Positions 24,840-34,044 of a stretch of 59,709 nt of DNA are shown here, one piece after another. The translations under genes and the position numbers were made by a program. The DNA is taken from NCBI GenBank assembly GCA_017431145.1, contig JAFRLQ010000053.1:1-59709 (forward strand), given 5' to 3'. The DNA comes from Clostridia bacterium (lineage in GTDB: Bacteria; Bacillota; Clostridia; Christensenellales; Maliibacteriaceae). The notes beneath the pieces are model-generated. The model was not told the DNA's origin. It saw only the letters and a program-made list of their open reading frames with translations, and ran no database searches. Position 1 is the first letter of the stretch. Every line of letters starts with the position of its first letter.

Positions 24840-27800
24840 TCACTGTTTTCCCCTGTACTCCAGACAGAGCATCGTCAGATCGTCAAACTGTTCGGCGTTC
24901 CCCACAAAGGAATCGACCGCGAACTTTACGTTCCTCAGGATAAGTTCAGGCGAGGCGCCGGGGTCGATATTCAGCGCGTCCAGCATCCTGTCCGTTCCGA
25001 ACATGCTCTGATCCGCAGCGGTCGCTTCGGTCACGCCGTCCGTGTAGACGAAGAGCTTGTCCCCCGGCTGCATGGTGAATTCATACTCCGTATATTTCAG
25101 GCCCTCCATCCCGCCGATGACAAAACCGTGTCTGTCCTTCATCAGCGCGAATTTCCCGTTCTGCATCAGCGCCGGGTATTCATGTCCCGCATTCGCCGCG
25201 GTGACTCTGCCCGTCGAGATCTCGAGGATACCGAGCCAGACCGTGACGAACATATCCACCTGATTGTTGCTGCAGATCATGTCGTTGGTCTGTTCCAGAA
25301 TGTCGGCCGCGGAACTTCCGAGCATGGCGGTGTTTTTGAGGATCGCCTTGGAGACCATCATGAAGAGCGCCGCCGGAATCCCCTTGCCGCTCACGTCCGC
25401 GATGACCATGCCCAGATGATCCTCATCGATGAGATAGAAATCATAGAAGTCGCCGCCGACGGAAAGCGCCGGATTCATGGACGCGTACAGATCGAACTCG
25501 TTGCGATCCGGGAAAGGCGGGAACGTATGGGGAAGCACGCTCTCCTGGATGCGGCTTGCCGTGTTCAGTTCCGCGGCCATGCGCTCCTTCTCCACATGCT
25601 CCTGATGCCGTTTTTCCATCCTGCGCGTTTTCGCACTGATGTACGCGCGTACGGCGCCCGAGATCAGAAGCACTGCGGCGATGCCGATCAGAACATAGAA
25701 CCAGGTCTGTTCGTGAAGCGCCTTTTCCTTGATGATCTGGACCGAGAGCGTGCTGCCGCCGCGCCCCATGGCGTCTGAAAGCTCCATCATGAAACGGTAG
25801 GTGCCGCCTGGCAGGTTCGTGTAGGTCACCGGACCCAGCTCGCTGCGGTCGACCGTCACGGATTCCCGGTCGAATCCCTCCAGATGATAGGTCACCTGAG
25901 GATCCGTCAGGGAATAGTTCAGCACATATCCGTAGATCGTGACCCTGCGCGCTTTGGCGGAAATGCGGAAACCGCCGTCTTCGTCGGGATAGATCCGCTG
26001 TCCGTCTGCCTCGATGTACGGGATCACCTGCCGGATGCTGCCCACGTCCTCCATGGGCGTGTCTATATTGACCTTCGCGACGCCGGTATTCCCCGCGATG
26101 TAGAGATCCCCGTCCGCCGTCAGTTCGCTGTAGGAATTGCTGGTCGTGATGCAGGGCATCCCGCTCCGGATGCCGTAGTGCACGGGATCGATCTCGCCGT
26201 TGGCGATCAGTTCCTCCGCGGGAGCCACATAGATCCCGTCGCTTGAAAGGACCCACATGTCACCGCTTTTGTTCTTATAAAGGTCGAAATTGTTCGCGTA
26301 CGGAAAATCCGACACCGTCGTTACCCGGTAGTCCGTCGTCATATAGGCAAGGGAGTTGCTGGTCACGAGCCAGAACACCTGAAGGTCCGGATCGAACTTG
26401 ATGCGCATGATGACGCCGGAAGTCAGTCCGTCGTCCGTTCCGATGCAGCGGGTGCCGTTTTCCGAAAGGACGTAGATGCCGCCGCCGTTCGACCCCAGAA
26501 GGATGTCTCCGTTCGGCGCTTCACAGACGGTGAGGCTCTCCTGGTTGAGGATTCCGTCCTCCTCGTCAAAGGCATCGGTCACACGGCCGTTCCGGATCAC
26601 GTTCAAGCCGCCTGTGCAGGCGACCAGGATCGCGCCGTCGTGCGTTTCCGTCACGATACGGATATGATCGGACAAAAGGCCGTCCGCCTCATGGAAGACC
26701 GTCACTTTTCCTCCGTCATAACATATAAGGCCCGCGGAACGCCAGGTGGAGAACCACAGTCTGTCTTTGCTGTCGCGGTAGACAGACCGTATCCTGCATG
26801 CGTCCAAAAGCTGAAGAAGGTCCTCCGCCTCCAGTTCCTCACCGGACGCCGTACGCGCCTCCGTCACCGGGATCTCCTCCTTCAGGCCGTTGCCTGAAAG
26901 CACCATGAGTCCGTTGTCCGTTCCGATGTACAGATCTCCCCTGTACATGCAGGTGCCGTTCACGACGCGCTGCGGCAGATCGAAGCGCCCGAAAAGATCC
27001 GAGAACTGGTTCGACACCACTTTCATCACGCCCTGGCGTGTCGATGTGAACCACAGATTCCCCTCGTAATCCGTCATCACTCTGCCGACGGAGCTGTCCA
27101 TGGGAAGCTCCGCCAGATGATGGAATCCGCCGCTGTCGATCACACCGATGCCGTTGCTTGCACAGATCCAGAGCTGATCCCCGAGCCTGCGCACATCGAT
27201 CGCAGAGAAAAGAGGTGAAATGTCCGTGCTCTGCATGCTTTCGACAGGTTCTGAAGGATCTCCGTGATAGACGGTCGAGCCTTCCGTTCCGATATACAGT
27301 TTTCCGGGATCGTCCCGGTCGCAGAAAAAGCAGGTGATCCCCTGAACGCTGGTCTCACTGTGGTCGAAGTATTCGACCACGTCTCCGCTGCGCAGCGTGA
27401 AATAATCATCCTCATTGGTCGTGCAGTGCATGAGTCCGTCGGCGGACGCATCCATCCGTTCGATATACGCCCCGGCGATCCTGGGATCATCCAGCAGATG
27501 CAGTTTCATATCCCGGGTCATCATCGAGATGCCGCCCGTCGTGCCTATATAAAGGGTGCCGTTCGCGTCCTCCCCGATCGCGCAGATCTTGTTCGACCCA
27601 AGGCCGTCCTCCATTCTCCATACTCGGTATCCGTCACGCACCTTCAGCGCGACGCCGTTGTCGTTCGTCCCGATCCAGAGCCTGTCCTGTCTGTCCACGT
27701 AAAGTTTGACCACATTGCTGATGCCTGTCGTGGAATCCATCCGCTCGAATGTGTTCCCGTCGTAGCGGATGAGACCGCTGTAACTTCCGATCCAGATGAA

Positions 27801-28034
27801 CCCGTCGGACGTCTGCGCGATATCGTTCGCCTCCGACGTCGGAAGGCCGTTCGTATTGTCGTACAGCACCGCGGAATAGTTGTCGCTGTGTCCGACCGGA
27901 TCCACCGTGACCCGCTCTGACGGTTTTCCGGAAGCGAGCACTTTCGGCGCGGCCAGCAGCAGCGCGAACACAAAAAGCACGGCAAGCCGCGCTTTCCGTT
28001 TCTCTCCTGTCGCATGTCTTCCCGAGCCGTTCAT
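24840..28034 (-). CDS. Extracytoplasmic beta-propeller sensor with SpoIIE-type PP2C phosphatase
   Basis: A 1064-residue membrane receptor. A signal anchor at about 15-35 is followed by a long region of two-component-regulator propeller repeats (GFIWIGSYSGLIRYDG, DRLWIGTNDNGV, GNLWFTS...), then a Y_Y_Y beta-sandwich (about 680-765). One membrane helix (about 777-797), a coiled-coil linker (EKRHQEHVEKERMAAEL) and a SpoIIE/PP2C domain (about 850-1062) follow. The last has metal-binding GGDFYDF, IADVSGKG, YTDGVTEA and QFDDLTM, all intact. In Bacteroides-like hybrids this propeller precedes a histidine kinase; here it drives a phosphatase, presumably of an anti-sigma antagonist. No such partner is adjacent. 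AGGAG precedes the ATG. Confidence 0.87.
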   Translation of the reverse strand: MNGSGRHATGEKRKARLAVLFVFALLLAAPKVLASGKPSERVTVDPVGHSDNYSAVLYDNTNGLPTSEANDIAQTSDGFIWIGSYSGLIRYDGNTFERMDSTTGISNVVKLYVDRQDRLWIGTNDNGVALKVRDGYRVWRMEDGLGSNKICAIGEDANGTLYIGTTGGISMMTRDMKLHLLDDPRIAGAYIERMDASADGLMHCTTNEDDYFTLRSGDVVEYFDHSETSVQGITCFFCDRDDPGKLYIGTEGSTVYHGDPSEPVESMQSTDISPLFSAIDVRRLGDQLWICASNGIGVIDSGGFHHLAELPMDSSVGRVMTDYEGNLWFTSTRQGVMKVVSNQFSDLFGRFDLPQRVVNGTCMYRGDLYIGTDNGLMVLSGNGLKEEIPVTEARTASGEELEAEDLLQLLDACRIRSVYRDSKDRLWFSTWRSAGLICYDGGKVTVFHEADGLLSDHIRIVTETHDGAILVACTGGLNVIRNGRVTDAFDEEDGILNQESLTVCEAPNGDILLGSNGGGIYVLSENGTRCIGTDDGLTSGVIMRIKFDPDLQVFWLVTSNSLAYMTTDYRVTTVSDFPYANNFDLYKNKSGDMWVLSSDGIYVAPAEELIANGEIDPVHYGIRSGMPCITTSNSYSELTADGDLYIAGNTGVAKVNIDTPMEDVGSIRQVIPYIEADGQRIYPDEDGGFRISAKARRVTIYGYVLNYSLTDPQVTYHLEGFDRESVTVDRSELGPVTYTNLPGGTYRFMMELSDAMGRGGSTLSVQIIKEKALHEQTWFYVLIGIAAVLLISGAVRAYISAKTRRMEKRHQEHVEKERMAAELNTASRIQESVLPHTFPPFPDRNEFDLYASMNPALSVGGDFYDFYLIDEDHLGMVIADVSGKGIPAALFMMVSKAILKNTAMLGSSAADILEQTNDMICSNNQVDMFVTVWLGILEISTGRVTAANAGHEYPALMQNGKFALMKDRHGFVIGGMEGLKYTEYEFTMQPGDKLFVYTDGVTEATAADQSMFGTDRMLDALNIDPGASPELILRNVKFAVDSFVGNAEQFDDLTMLCLEYRGKQ

Positions 28035-28066
28035 TGCCTGCTCCTGTTACATTTGTTTCTCTTTGG

Positions 28067-28072
28067 ATTATA
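28067..28072 (-). promoter_or_regulatory. Putative -10 for the SpoIIE sensor
   Basis: TATAAT on the minus strand 33 bases before the ATG, directly after the B12 operon terminator. No good -35 is seen. Confidence 0.4.
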
Positions 28073-28083
28073 CTCCCGCATGC

Positions 28084-28108
28084 AAAAAAAGGAACACGTG
28101 CGTGTTCC
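28084..28108 (-). terminator. Terminator of the cobalamin operon
   Basis: GGAACACG/CGTGTTCC hairpin (28091-28108) followed on the minus strand by seven T. It lies 19 bases past the cobC stop and closes the 20-kb operon. Confidence 0.85.
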
Positions 28109-28126
28109 GTTCATTATCTGCCGCCT

Positions 28127-28717
28127 TCATCCGCGGACATGTGAGACACGGTCCAGAATACGGAGCGAGTGTTCTTTCCGCCAGTTTTCCGCTGCCAGCA
28201 GATATCCCTGTCCGACGCCGGTTTTCCACTCGTAATAGGACTTTTTCTCTTCCGCGAAACGCTCCATGACCGCCATCTGCGTACCGCCGTGCGCGACGAT
28301 CACAAGAGAAGTCTCGCCTTCCTGTTCCAGGCGTGTCACAAGCGCGTCGAAGGCAGCGCAGACGCGCGCGCAGAACCCGGCTCTGGACTCTCCTCCCGGA
28401 CATGTTCCGAGGCACATCCCGTCCACCCAGGCGCGGTACGCCGCGTCCTGCTCCATCTCCTTTGCGTTCCGTCCCTCAAACACGCCGAAGTCCATCTCAG
28501 CAAAGTCCGGCACAACGATCAGCTCCGAGTCGGGAAACAGGATCCCGGCTGTCTGTTTCGCGCGCAGGAGCGGCGATACGAAGACCCTTTCAGGCTGCAC
28601 GGACACCGGAAGGAGCTCCTCTCTCCCCTCCGGGGAAAGAGGAACGTCCGTGACTCCCTGATAACGGTTCTCCTGCTGCAGCAGGGTCGCTCCGTGACGG
28701 ATCAGTTCGATACGCAT
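28127..28717 (-). CDS. cobC: Histidine phosphatase, probable alpha-ribazole phosphatase
   Basis: A 196-residue phosphoglycerate mutase-like phosphatase: N-terminal LIRHGAT (catalytic His), RYQGVTDVPLSPEG, SPLLRAKQTA, MDFGVFEGR and VAHGGT. As the last gene of the cobalamin operon it most likely removes the phosphate from alpha-ribazole phosphate (or adenosylcobalamin phosphate). GGAG lies 7 bases before ATG 28717; it overlaps the CobU-like gene by 16 bases. The family alone would not fix the substrate; the location does. Confidence 0.82.
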   Translation of the reverse strand: MRIELIRHGATLLQQENRYQGVTDVPLSPEGREELLPVSVQPERVFVSPLLRAKQTAGILFPDSELIVVPDFAEMDFGVFEGRNAKEMEQDAAYRAWVDGMCLGTCPGGESRAGFCARVCAAFDALVTRLEQEGETSLVIVAHGGTQMAVMERFAEEKKSYYEWKTGVGQGYLLAAENWRKEHSLRILDRVSHVRG

Positions 28718-29049
28718 GGCAGTTCTCCTTTCAGGATCTGCGGAAGGCCGCAGCATACCCGGATCACGGTTTCCGCGCGTTCCGCAAGAAGGCAGGCGAG
28801 CCTCCCCGCCCGTTCGCGTGTCTCCCGTTCCCGGGGATCAAGCGGAACGATCCCGCCGCCGATCTCCGTCGCGATCACCACGTCAAATCCCGAAAGCCGG
28901 TCCGCCAGCTCCGTCAGGTCCTGCGTGTTCCCCGCAAGCTCCTGCACGTCCCGGACCGCTTTCCGGCAGAATTCTTCTTCGCTCCATCCCAGCATGTCAC
29001 AGATAAAACGCTGTTTTCCCGCAAACAAAGGTCCCGTTACAAAAATCAC
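28702..29049 (-). CDS. Short CobU-like P-loop protein
   Basis: A 115-residue protein resembling the ends of CobU (adenosylcobinamide kinase/guanylyltransferase): a P-loop variant GPLFAGKQRF at the N-terminus and EIGGGIVPLDPRERETRERAG...VCCGLPQILK at the C-terminus. The middle third of CobU, including the guanylyl-acceptor region, is missing, and the P-loop has lost the usual GKS/T. A complete cobU lies two genes upstream, so this is a divergent paralogue and may be inactive or regulatory. GTG start 29049 with GGAGGG 6 bases upstream, overlapping the cobS stop by 4 bases, so it is under translational selection. Confidence 0.7.
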   Translation of the reverse strand: MIFVTGPLFAGKQRFICDMLGWSEEEFCRKAVRDVQELAGNTQDLTELADRLSGFDVVIATEIGGGIVPLDPRERETRERAGRLACLLAERAETVIRVCCGLPQILKGELPCVSN

Positions 29050-29813
29050 AGCAATCCCTCCAGCATCCGCGCTGCGAACAACGCAGCCAGCATCCATGTT
29101 TCAGCCTGAACGAGGAACCATCCCGCCAGGTCTCCGGAGAATCCCCCGAACTGTTTTTTCGACATGAAGAACGTATAAAGGAAAACTGCCTGGGCAGCAG
29201 CAGCCATTGCGATCCCGCCGTACCCGAAAAAGCAAAGCCCCGCGCTCAGAAGCACGTCCAGCACGATCAGCAGTATGCGCACCGTCTTCTTGTCCGCCGC
29301 GTCGGCAAAGGTGCGGGCGAGTCCCGTGCCTCCCGCCAGCGGAAAGGACACGACCGCAAGTCCCGACTGTACACGGCTGAGGCAGAACGACAGAAGGACC
29401 GGAACGGGCGGATACGGTTTCAGCGCCGTCCAAAGCGCCAGCGTCAGAACGAAATGCACGCACAGCCGGATCACCGCGAATGTCCCGATATGCGGGTCCT
29501 TCAGGATCTCCCGCTTCTTCTCCGCGCTCCCGCGGCTCGCCAGAGCGTCGCAGGTGTCCGCGTAACCGTCCAGGTGAATGCCTCCGGTCACAAGGACCGG
29601 AATGAGACAAAGGACCGCCCCTCTGAGAAGATCCGGAAGCAAGAGATATCCGCAGAGCCACGCCCATGCCCAGCAAAGCCCCCCTGCCAGCGCGCCGACA
29701 AGCGGAAACGCCAGAAACACATAGCGCATGTTCCTGCTGTCCCACTGAAACTGCGGCATGGGAACGGCGGAATACATACTGAACGCCGCCGCGACCGTTT
29801 TCAACACATTCAT
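29046..29813 (-). CDS. cobS: Adenosylcobinamide-GDP ribazoletransferase
   Basis: A 255-residue integral membrane protein with five or six hydrophobic segments. Family motifs: MYSAVPMPQFQWD, FPLVGALAGG, VTGGIHLDGYADTCDALAS (catalytic D/H cluster), KKREILKDPHIGTFAVI. It joins adenosylcobinamide-GDP with alpha-ribazole to form the nucleotide loop. ATG 29813 with GGAGG 7 bases upstream; 4-base overlaps with cobU upstream and the CobU-like gene downstream. Confidence 0.9.
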   Translation of the reverse strand: MNVLKTVAAAFSMYSAVPMPQFQWDSRNMRYVFLAFPLVGALAGGLCWAWAWLCGYLLLPDLLRGAVLCLIPVLVTGGIHLDGYADTCDALASRGSAEKKREILKDPHIGTFAVIRLCVHFVLTLALWTALKPYPPVPVLLSFCLSRVQSGLAVVSFPLAGGTGLARTFADAADKKTVRILLIVLDVLLSAGLCFFGYGGIAMAAAAQAVFLYTFFMSKKQFGGFSGDLAGWFLVQAETWMLAALFAARMLEGLL

Positions 29814-30322
29814 TGGCCTGCCTCCTTCAGAGAATTCGGGATCCCGCATACGACCTCCGCAACGCGGTCCGCCCTTTTCGCGAGTTCCCGGTTCACCTTC
29901 GCCAGCGTTTTCAGATAACGCAGCGTATCCCCTTCATATGCCTGTCCGCCCAGAAATACTTCGTTCGTCACAGCGATGAGATGTCTGCAGCGCCGCTCGA
30001 CAGAAAGCACACCCTCAAGGACCGCTTCCGCTCCGCCGCCGTCTTCGCGGAAAAGTTCGTTCGCGGCCAGATTTCCGACATCCTCGAGCAGCACAACGCT
30101 CTCTTCAGGTATCTCAAGATGCGCAAGATCCGTGTACCGCTCCAGAGTCACGAACCCTCTTCCGGCACGCGCCGCCCGGTGGCGCGCGATCCGCGCCTGC
30201 GCCTCCTGTCCGAACGGCTCCATCGCGGCAAGATAGATCCTCTGTCCGTCGAGGGACATCGCGAGTTTTTCCGCGTATTCACTTTTTCCGCTGGCGCTTG
30301 CGCCGATCACGAGCGTGAACAA
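29810..30322 (-). CDS. cobU: Adenosylcobinamide kinase/guanylyltransferase
   Basis: A 170-residue CobU: P-loop GASASGKSEYAE, YLAAMEPFGQEAQARIARHRA with the acceptor His, LLEDVGNLAANELF and the AVTNEVF...VNRELAKRADRVAEVVCGIP end. Full family length. The start is TTG at 30322 (GGAGGG 7 bases upstream), giving a FTLVIGASASG N-terminus. Lies 3 bases after cobT. Confidence 0.92.
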   Translation of the reverse strand: MFTLVIGASASGKSEYAEKLAMSLDGQRIYLAAMEPFGQEAQARIARHRAARAGRGFVTLERYTDLAHLEIPEESVVLLEDVGNLAANELFREDGGGAEAVLEGVLSVERRCRHLIAVTNEVFLGGQAYEGDTLRYLKTLAKVNRELAKRADRVAEVVCGIPNSLKEAGQ

Positions 30323-30325
30323 TTC

Positions 30326-31387
30326 TTATCCCTCCTGCTGCGGCGTGTATGCCTCGATACCCAGTTTGCCGAACGTATGACCGCTGCCGTAGACTGCCAG
30401 CGCCTGATCCAGCATGCCAAGCGCCAACACGGCGCCTGTCCCTTCGCCCAGACGCAGGCCCGCACGGATGCACGGTTTCTTCCTGACCGCCTCGAGCAGC
30501 CATCGCGACGCAGGCTCGCCTGACGCGTGAGACGCGAAAAGAGCGTCCGCGGCCTGTGGACACAGACGCACCGCGCAAAGCGCCGCCGTATTTGTGATCA
30601 TGCCGTCCATCAGGACTGGAATGCCGAAAAGCGCGCCGCCGAGGCATACGCCGCAAAGCGCCGCAAGATCCAGCCCGCCCACTTTGTTCAGCACGTCGAC
30701 GGGATCCCCGGGATCAGGCAGATTTGCCGCTATGGCTTCCCGGATCGCCCGGATCTTCCGTCTCAGTCCGCTGTCCGACAGTCCCGCACCGCGTCCGGCG
30801 ACCTCTTCCGGCTCCCTTTCCAGAAGCACGGAGGCGACCGCCGCGGAAGACGTGGTGTTCCCGATCCCCATCTCGCCCAGAAGAAGGATGTCTGTTCCTC
30901 TCTGCGCTTCCTCTTTTGCCATCTGAACGCCCGTGAGGATCGCCTCCTCGCATTCTTTCCGCGTCATGGCGCGTCCCTTCGTCATATCCGCGGTCCCGCG
31001 CCGTATCTTTCTGTCCAACACGCCTTCCGGCGTGTCCTCCGCCATCCCGATATCCACGGGCAGTACCGCGCAGCGCACCGTGTCCGCCATGTAATTGACG
31101 GTGCTGGTCCCCTGTCCCAGCGCCGCGGCGACGGCCGCCGTCACTTCCGCGCCGCACTGGCTCACGCCCTGCGCAGTGACACCGTTGTCCGCGCAGAACA
31201 CCAGCAGCGTCCGCCTGTCCAGACGAAACGCCGTGTTTCCTTTGCACGCCGCGATCCCGGTGATATCCTCCTCCAGCACGCCCAGGCTTCCCAGCGGCTT
31301 GGCGAGGCTGTCCCACTTTTGCAGCGCGGCGTCATATACGTTCCTGTCCGCCGGCCGTATCATGGAAATGATCTCATTCAGCTCCAT
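30326..31387 (-). CDS. cobT: Nicotinate-nucleotide-dimethylbenzimidazole phosphoribosyltransferase
   Basis: A 353-residue CobT activating the lower-ligand base. Motifs KPLGSLGVLEE, VFCADNGVTAQGVSQ, MTKGRAM, LLGEMGIGNTTSSAAV, GRGAGLSDSGLRRK, GGLDLAALCG and the C-terminal RLGEGTGAVLAL with the catalytic Glu. GGAGG 5 bases before ATG. Which base is used (dimethylbenzimidazole, adenine, phenol) cannot be read; no bza or bluB gene is in the window. Confidence 0.93.
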   Translation of the reverse strand: MELNEIISMIRPADRNVYDAALQKWDSLAKPLGSLGVLEEDITGIAACKGNTAFRLDRRTLLVFCADNGVTAQGVSQCGAEVTAAVAAALGQGTSTVNYMADTVRCAVLPVDIGMAEDTPEGVLDRKIRRGTADMTKGRAMTRKECEEAILTGVQMAKEEAQRGTDILLLGEMGIGNTTSSAAVASVLLEREPEEVAGRGAGLSDSGLRRKIRAIREAIAANLPDPGDPVDVLNKVGGLDLAALCGVCLGGALFGIPVLMDGMITNTAALCAVRLCPQAADALFASHASGEPASRWLLEAVRKKPCIRAGLRLGEGTGAVLALGMLDQALAVYGSGHTFGKLGIEAYTPQQEG

Positions 31388-31395
31388 TTTTCCTC

Positions 31396-32058
31396 CTACC
31401 AGCCGCGCCTTGCCGGATCTTCCGTTTCCGACGCCTCATAGATCAGCGCGTTCAGGATCGCCGCGGCGACCGTGCTGCCGCCTTTTCGTCCCGCCGCCAT
31501 GATGCAGGGGATCTTCTTCTCTTCACAGACGGAAAAGACCTTCTCCTTCGCCTCCGTCACGTTCACAAAGCCCACAGGCACCGCGACGACCAGCGCGGGA
31601 GAGAATCCCGTTTCGATCTGCCCCGCAATCTCAAAAAGCGCCGTCGGCGCGTTTCCGGCGGCGTAAATGCAGCCCGGATAAAGCGAAACGGCCTTCTCAA
31701 CGGAACAGACCGCGCGCGTCACGCCCCGCTTTTTCGCTTCACTGGCCACGTCGGCGTCCGCCATAAAGCAGTGTTTTTCCCCGCCCAGACGTTCCAGGCC
31801 CGCCGTGCTCACGCCTGCCAGCGCCATGTTCGTATCGGTCACGATATGCGCGCCGCGTTTCAGCGCTTCCGTGGCGAGACGGACAGCATCCGGCGTAAAG
31901 ACGAGATTCTCGGCAAAATCAAAATCCGCGGTCGCGTGGATCACGCGCCGGATGACCGCCGCGTTTTGCGCGGGCAGCGCGATCCCGCGCTCTTTCAGCT
32001 CCTCCGCGATGATCCGCATGCTTTCCTTTTCGATCTGCGCAGGTCTCATATAGGTCAT
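31396..32058 (-). CDS. cbiC: Cobalt-precorrin-8 methylmutase
   Basis: A 220-residue CbiC/CobH that moves the C11 methyl to C12. RRVIHATADFDFAENL contains the catalytic His; TDTNMALAGVS and AAGNAPTALFEI and VGFVNVTEAKE follow. Full length. Its start overlaps the btuR stop by one base (TGATG). Confidence 0.92.
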   Translation of the reverse strand: MTYMRPAQIEKESMRIIAEELKERGIALPAQNAAVIRRVIHATADFDFAENLVFTPDAVRLATEALKRGAHIVTDTNMALAGVSTAGLERLGGEKHCFMADADVASEAKKRGVTRAVCSVEKAVSLYPGCIYAAGNAPTALFEIAGQIETGFSPALVVAVPVGFVNVTEAKEKVFSVCEEKKIPCIMAAGRKGGSTVAAAILNALIYEASETEDPARRGW

Positions 32059-32570
32059 CAGTATTCGATCCCCTTTCTTGCCGTGATCCCCGCCGCGTAC
32101 GGGTGCTTTTCACACCGCATCTGCGTCACGTAGTCCGCGGCGTCCAGCATCCACTCCTCAGGCGTCCTGCCCGTGATGACGACCTCACGTCCCGCAGGGC
32201 GTTCCAGCACTGCTTTTTGTGCGAGCGTTCTGTCCGCAAGACCGTACTGTCTCGCGGCGCAGAGCTCATCCAGAACGAGCAGATCGCAGTCCTCACTGAC
32301 CGCTTCTTCCAGAAGCGCGTCGTTCCATGCCCGCGTCCGGTCTTTCTCCTCCGCGTTCATCCGGAAGACGAATTTCGTATCCGGCGCTCCCGTGAGGATT
32401 TTCGTGCCCAGGCTGCGGAGCGCTCCGATCTCGCCGCTGGCGCCGTCTTTCAGAAACTGAACGATCACGACCCGTTTCCCATGTCCCAGCGCACGCAGCG
32501 CAAGACCCATGGCAGCCGTCGTCTTGCCTTTTCCTTCACCGTAGTAAAGATGCACCAGTCCCTTATCCAT
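32058..32570 (-). CDS. btuR: Corrinoid adenosyltransferase (BtuR/CobO type)
   Basis: A 170-residue cob(I)yrinic acid a,c-diamide adenosyltransferase. YYGEGKGKTTAAMGLALRALG (reversed P-loop), VVIVQFLKDG, LLVLDELCAA and VITGRTPEEW match the family. It adds the upper 5'-deoxyadenosyl ligand. Overlaps the cbiP stop by 8 bases. Confidence 0.92.
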   Translation of the reverse strand: MDKGLVHLYYGEGKGKTTAAMGLALRALGHGKRVVIVQFLKDGASGEIGALRSLGTKILTGAPDTKFVFRMNAEEKDRTRAWNDALLEEAVSEDCDLLVLDELCAARQYGLADRTLAQKAVLERPAGREVVITGRTPEEWMLDAADYVTQMRCEKHPYAAGITARKGIEY

Positions 32571-34044
32571 CCCATTCCTCCATCGCGCGGTATACCGCTT
32601 CCATATCCAGGCTCTGCCGCACCGTCTGCGCCAGAAGGTCGAGCTGACGCTCCTGATACGCGCTGTGGCTCTCCGGCTGCAGGTCCGGCGCCTCCAGTCC
32701 TTTTCTCTTCATCAGCCACTTCGCAAGCTTCGCCGTCATTTCGCCCGAATCGAACAGCCCGTGGATATACGTGCCGTACGCGTGATCCTTCCACGCGCCG
32801 TCCGCCGCACCGTCCGCGAGCGTGCAGAACGCCTTCGCGCCTCGCGTGTCCGTCTGTCCCATGTGGATCTGATATCCCGAGACCTCCGCACCGCAGAATG
32901 GATCCGCGGTCACAGCCGCTTTTGTCTGCACCTGCGTCTTTTCCGGGGCGAAATGCGTCCGGCAGGGAAGAAGCCCCATTCCCCGCATCGTGCCTCCGTG
33001 TTCCGTGTTCATCGGATCGGAGACCTCTTCACCCATCATCTGAAACCCGCCGCAGATCCCGAGCACAGGCGTTGCGTCCTCATACAGGCGCAGGACGGCC
33101 GTTTCCAGCCCGCTCTGTCTCAGCCAGGCAAGATCGCCCATCGTGTTCTTCGTGCCCGGAAGGATCACGAGATCCGGTTCTCCCAGTTCGCGCAGAGACG
33201 ACACATAGCGCACGCCAAGCGCCGGATGCAGTTCCAGCGGTGTGAAATCCGTGAAGTTCGACAGGCGCGGCAGGCGGATCACTGCGATATCCACCGGCCG
33301 GTGCGCCTCTTTTCTGTCAAGCCGTACGGAAAGTGAATCTTCGTCGTCCAGGTCCAGATGCATATACGGGACCACGCCCAGCACCGGCACGCCCGTGAGT
33401 TTTTCAAGCATTTCAAGCCCCGGTTCCAGGATCTTCACATCTCCCCGGAACTTGTTGATGACCGTGCCGACGATCCGCGCGCGCTCTTCTTTCTCCAGAA
33501 GCGCGACGGTGCCGTAGAGCTGTGCGAACACGCCGCCCGGATCGATGTTCCCCGCGAGGATCACCGGGGCGTTCACCAGCTTCGCCAGACCCATGTTCAC
33601 GATATCGTCCTGCTTCAGGTTGATCTCTGCAGGAGATCCCGCCCCCTCGATCACGATGACATCGTTTTCCGCAGCGAGACTTTCATATGCCTCAAGAATC
33701 TGCGGGATCAGGTCCTTCTTCATCCGGAAATACTCCGCAGCCCGGTAATTGCCGAACACTTTCCCGTTCACGATCACCTGGCTCCCCGTGTCGCTGGAAG
33801 GCTTGAGCAGAACGGGATTCATCCGCACATCCGGCCGGATCCCGGCCGCCTGGGCCTGGAGCACCTGAGCTCTTCCCATTTCTCCGCCGTCTTCCGTAAT
33901 AAAACTGTTCAGCGCCATGTTCTGGCTTTTGAACGGCGCCGTTTTCATGCCGTCCTGATGAAAGATCCTGCACAGCGCTGCGGTCAGAAGGCTCTTTCCC
34001 GCCCCCGACATGGTCCCCTGGATCATGATCCTCTTCGCTGTCAC
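32563..34044 (-). CDS. cbiP: Adenosylcobyric acid synthase (glutamine-hydrolysing)
   Basis: A 493-residue CbiP/CobQ that amidates positions b, d, e and g. N-terminal ATPase MIQGTMSGAGKSLL, KSQNMALNSFITEDGGEMGRAQ, and EGAGSPAEINL; C-terminal amidotransferase with LPGTKNTMGDL, GICGGFQMMG (nucleophile Cys) and the IHGLFD His region. GTG start 34044, GGAGG 7 bases upstream, 4-base overlap with cobD. Confidence 0.93.
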   Translation of the reverse strand: MTAKRIMIQGTMSGAGKSLLTAALCRIFHQDGMKTAPFKSQNMALNSFITEDGGEMGRAQVLQAQAAGIRPDVRMNPVLLKPSSDTGSQVIVNGKVFGNYRAAEYFRMKKDLIPQILEAYESLAAENDVIVIEGAGSPAEINLKQDDIVNMGLAKLVNAPVILAGNIDPGGVFAQLYGTVALLEKEERARIVGTVINKFRGDVKILEPGLEMLEKLTGVPVLGVVPYMHLDLDDEDSLSVRLDRKEAHRPVDIAVIRLPRLSNFTDFTPLELHPALGVRYVSSLRELGEPDLVILPGTKNTMGDLAWLRQSGLETAVLRLYEDATPVLGICGGFQMMGEEVSDPMNTEHGGTMRGMGLLPCRTHFAPEKTQVQTKAAVTADPFCGAEVSGYQIHMGQTDTRGAKAFCTLADGAADGAWKDHAYGTYIHGLFDSGEMTAKLAKWLMKRKGLEAPDLQPESHSAYQERQLDLLAQTVRQSLDMEAVYRAMEEWDG

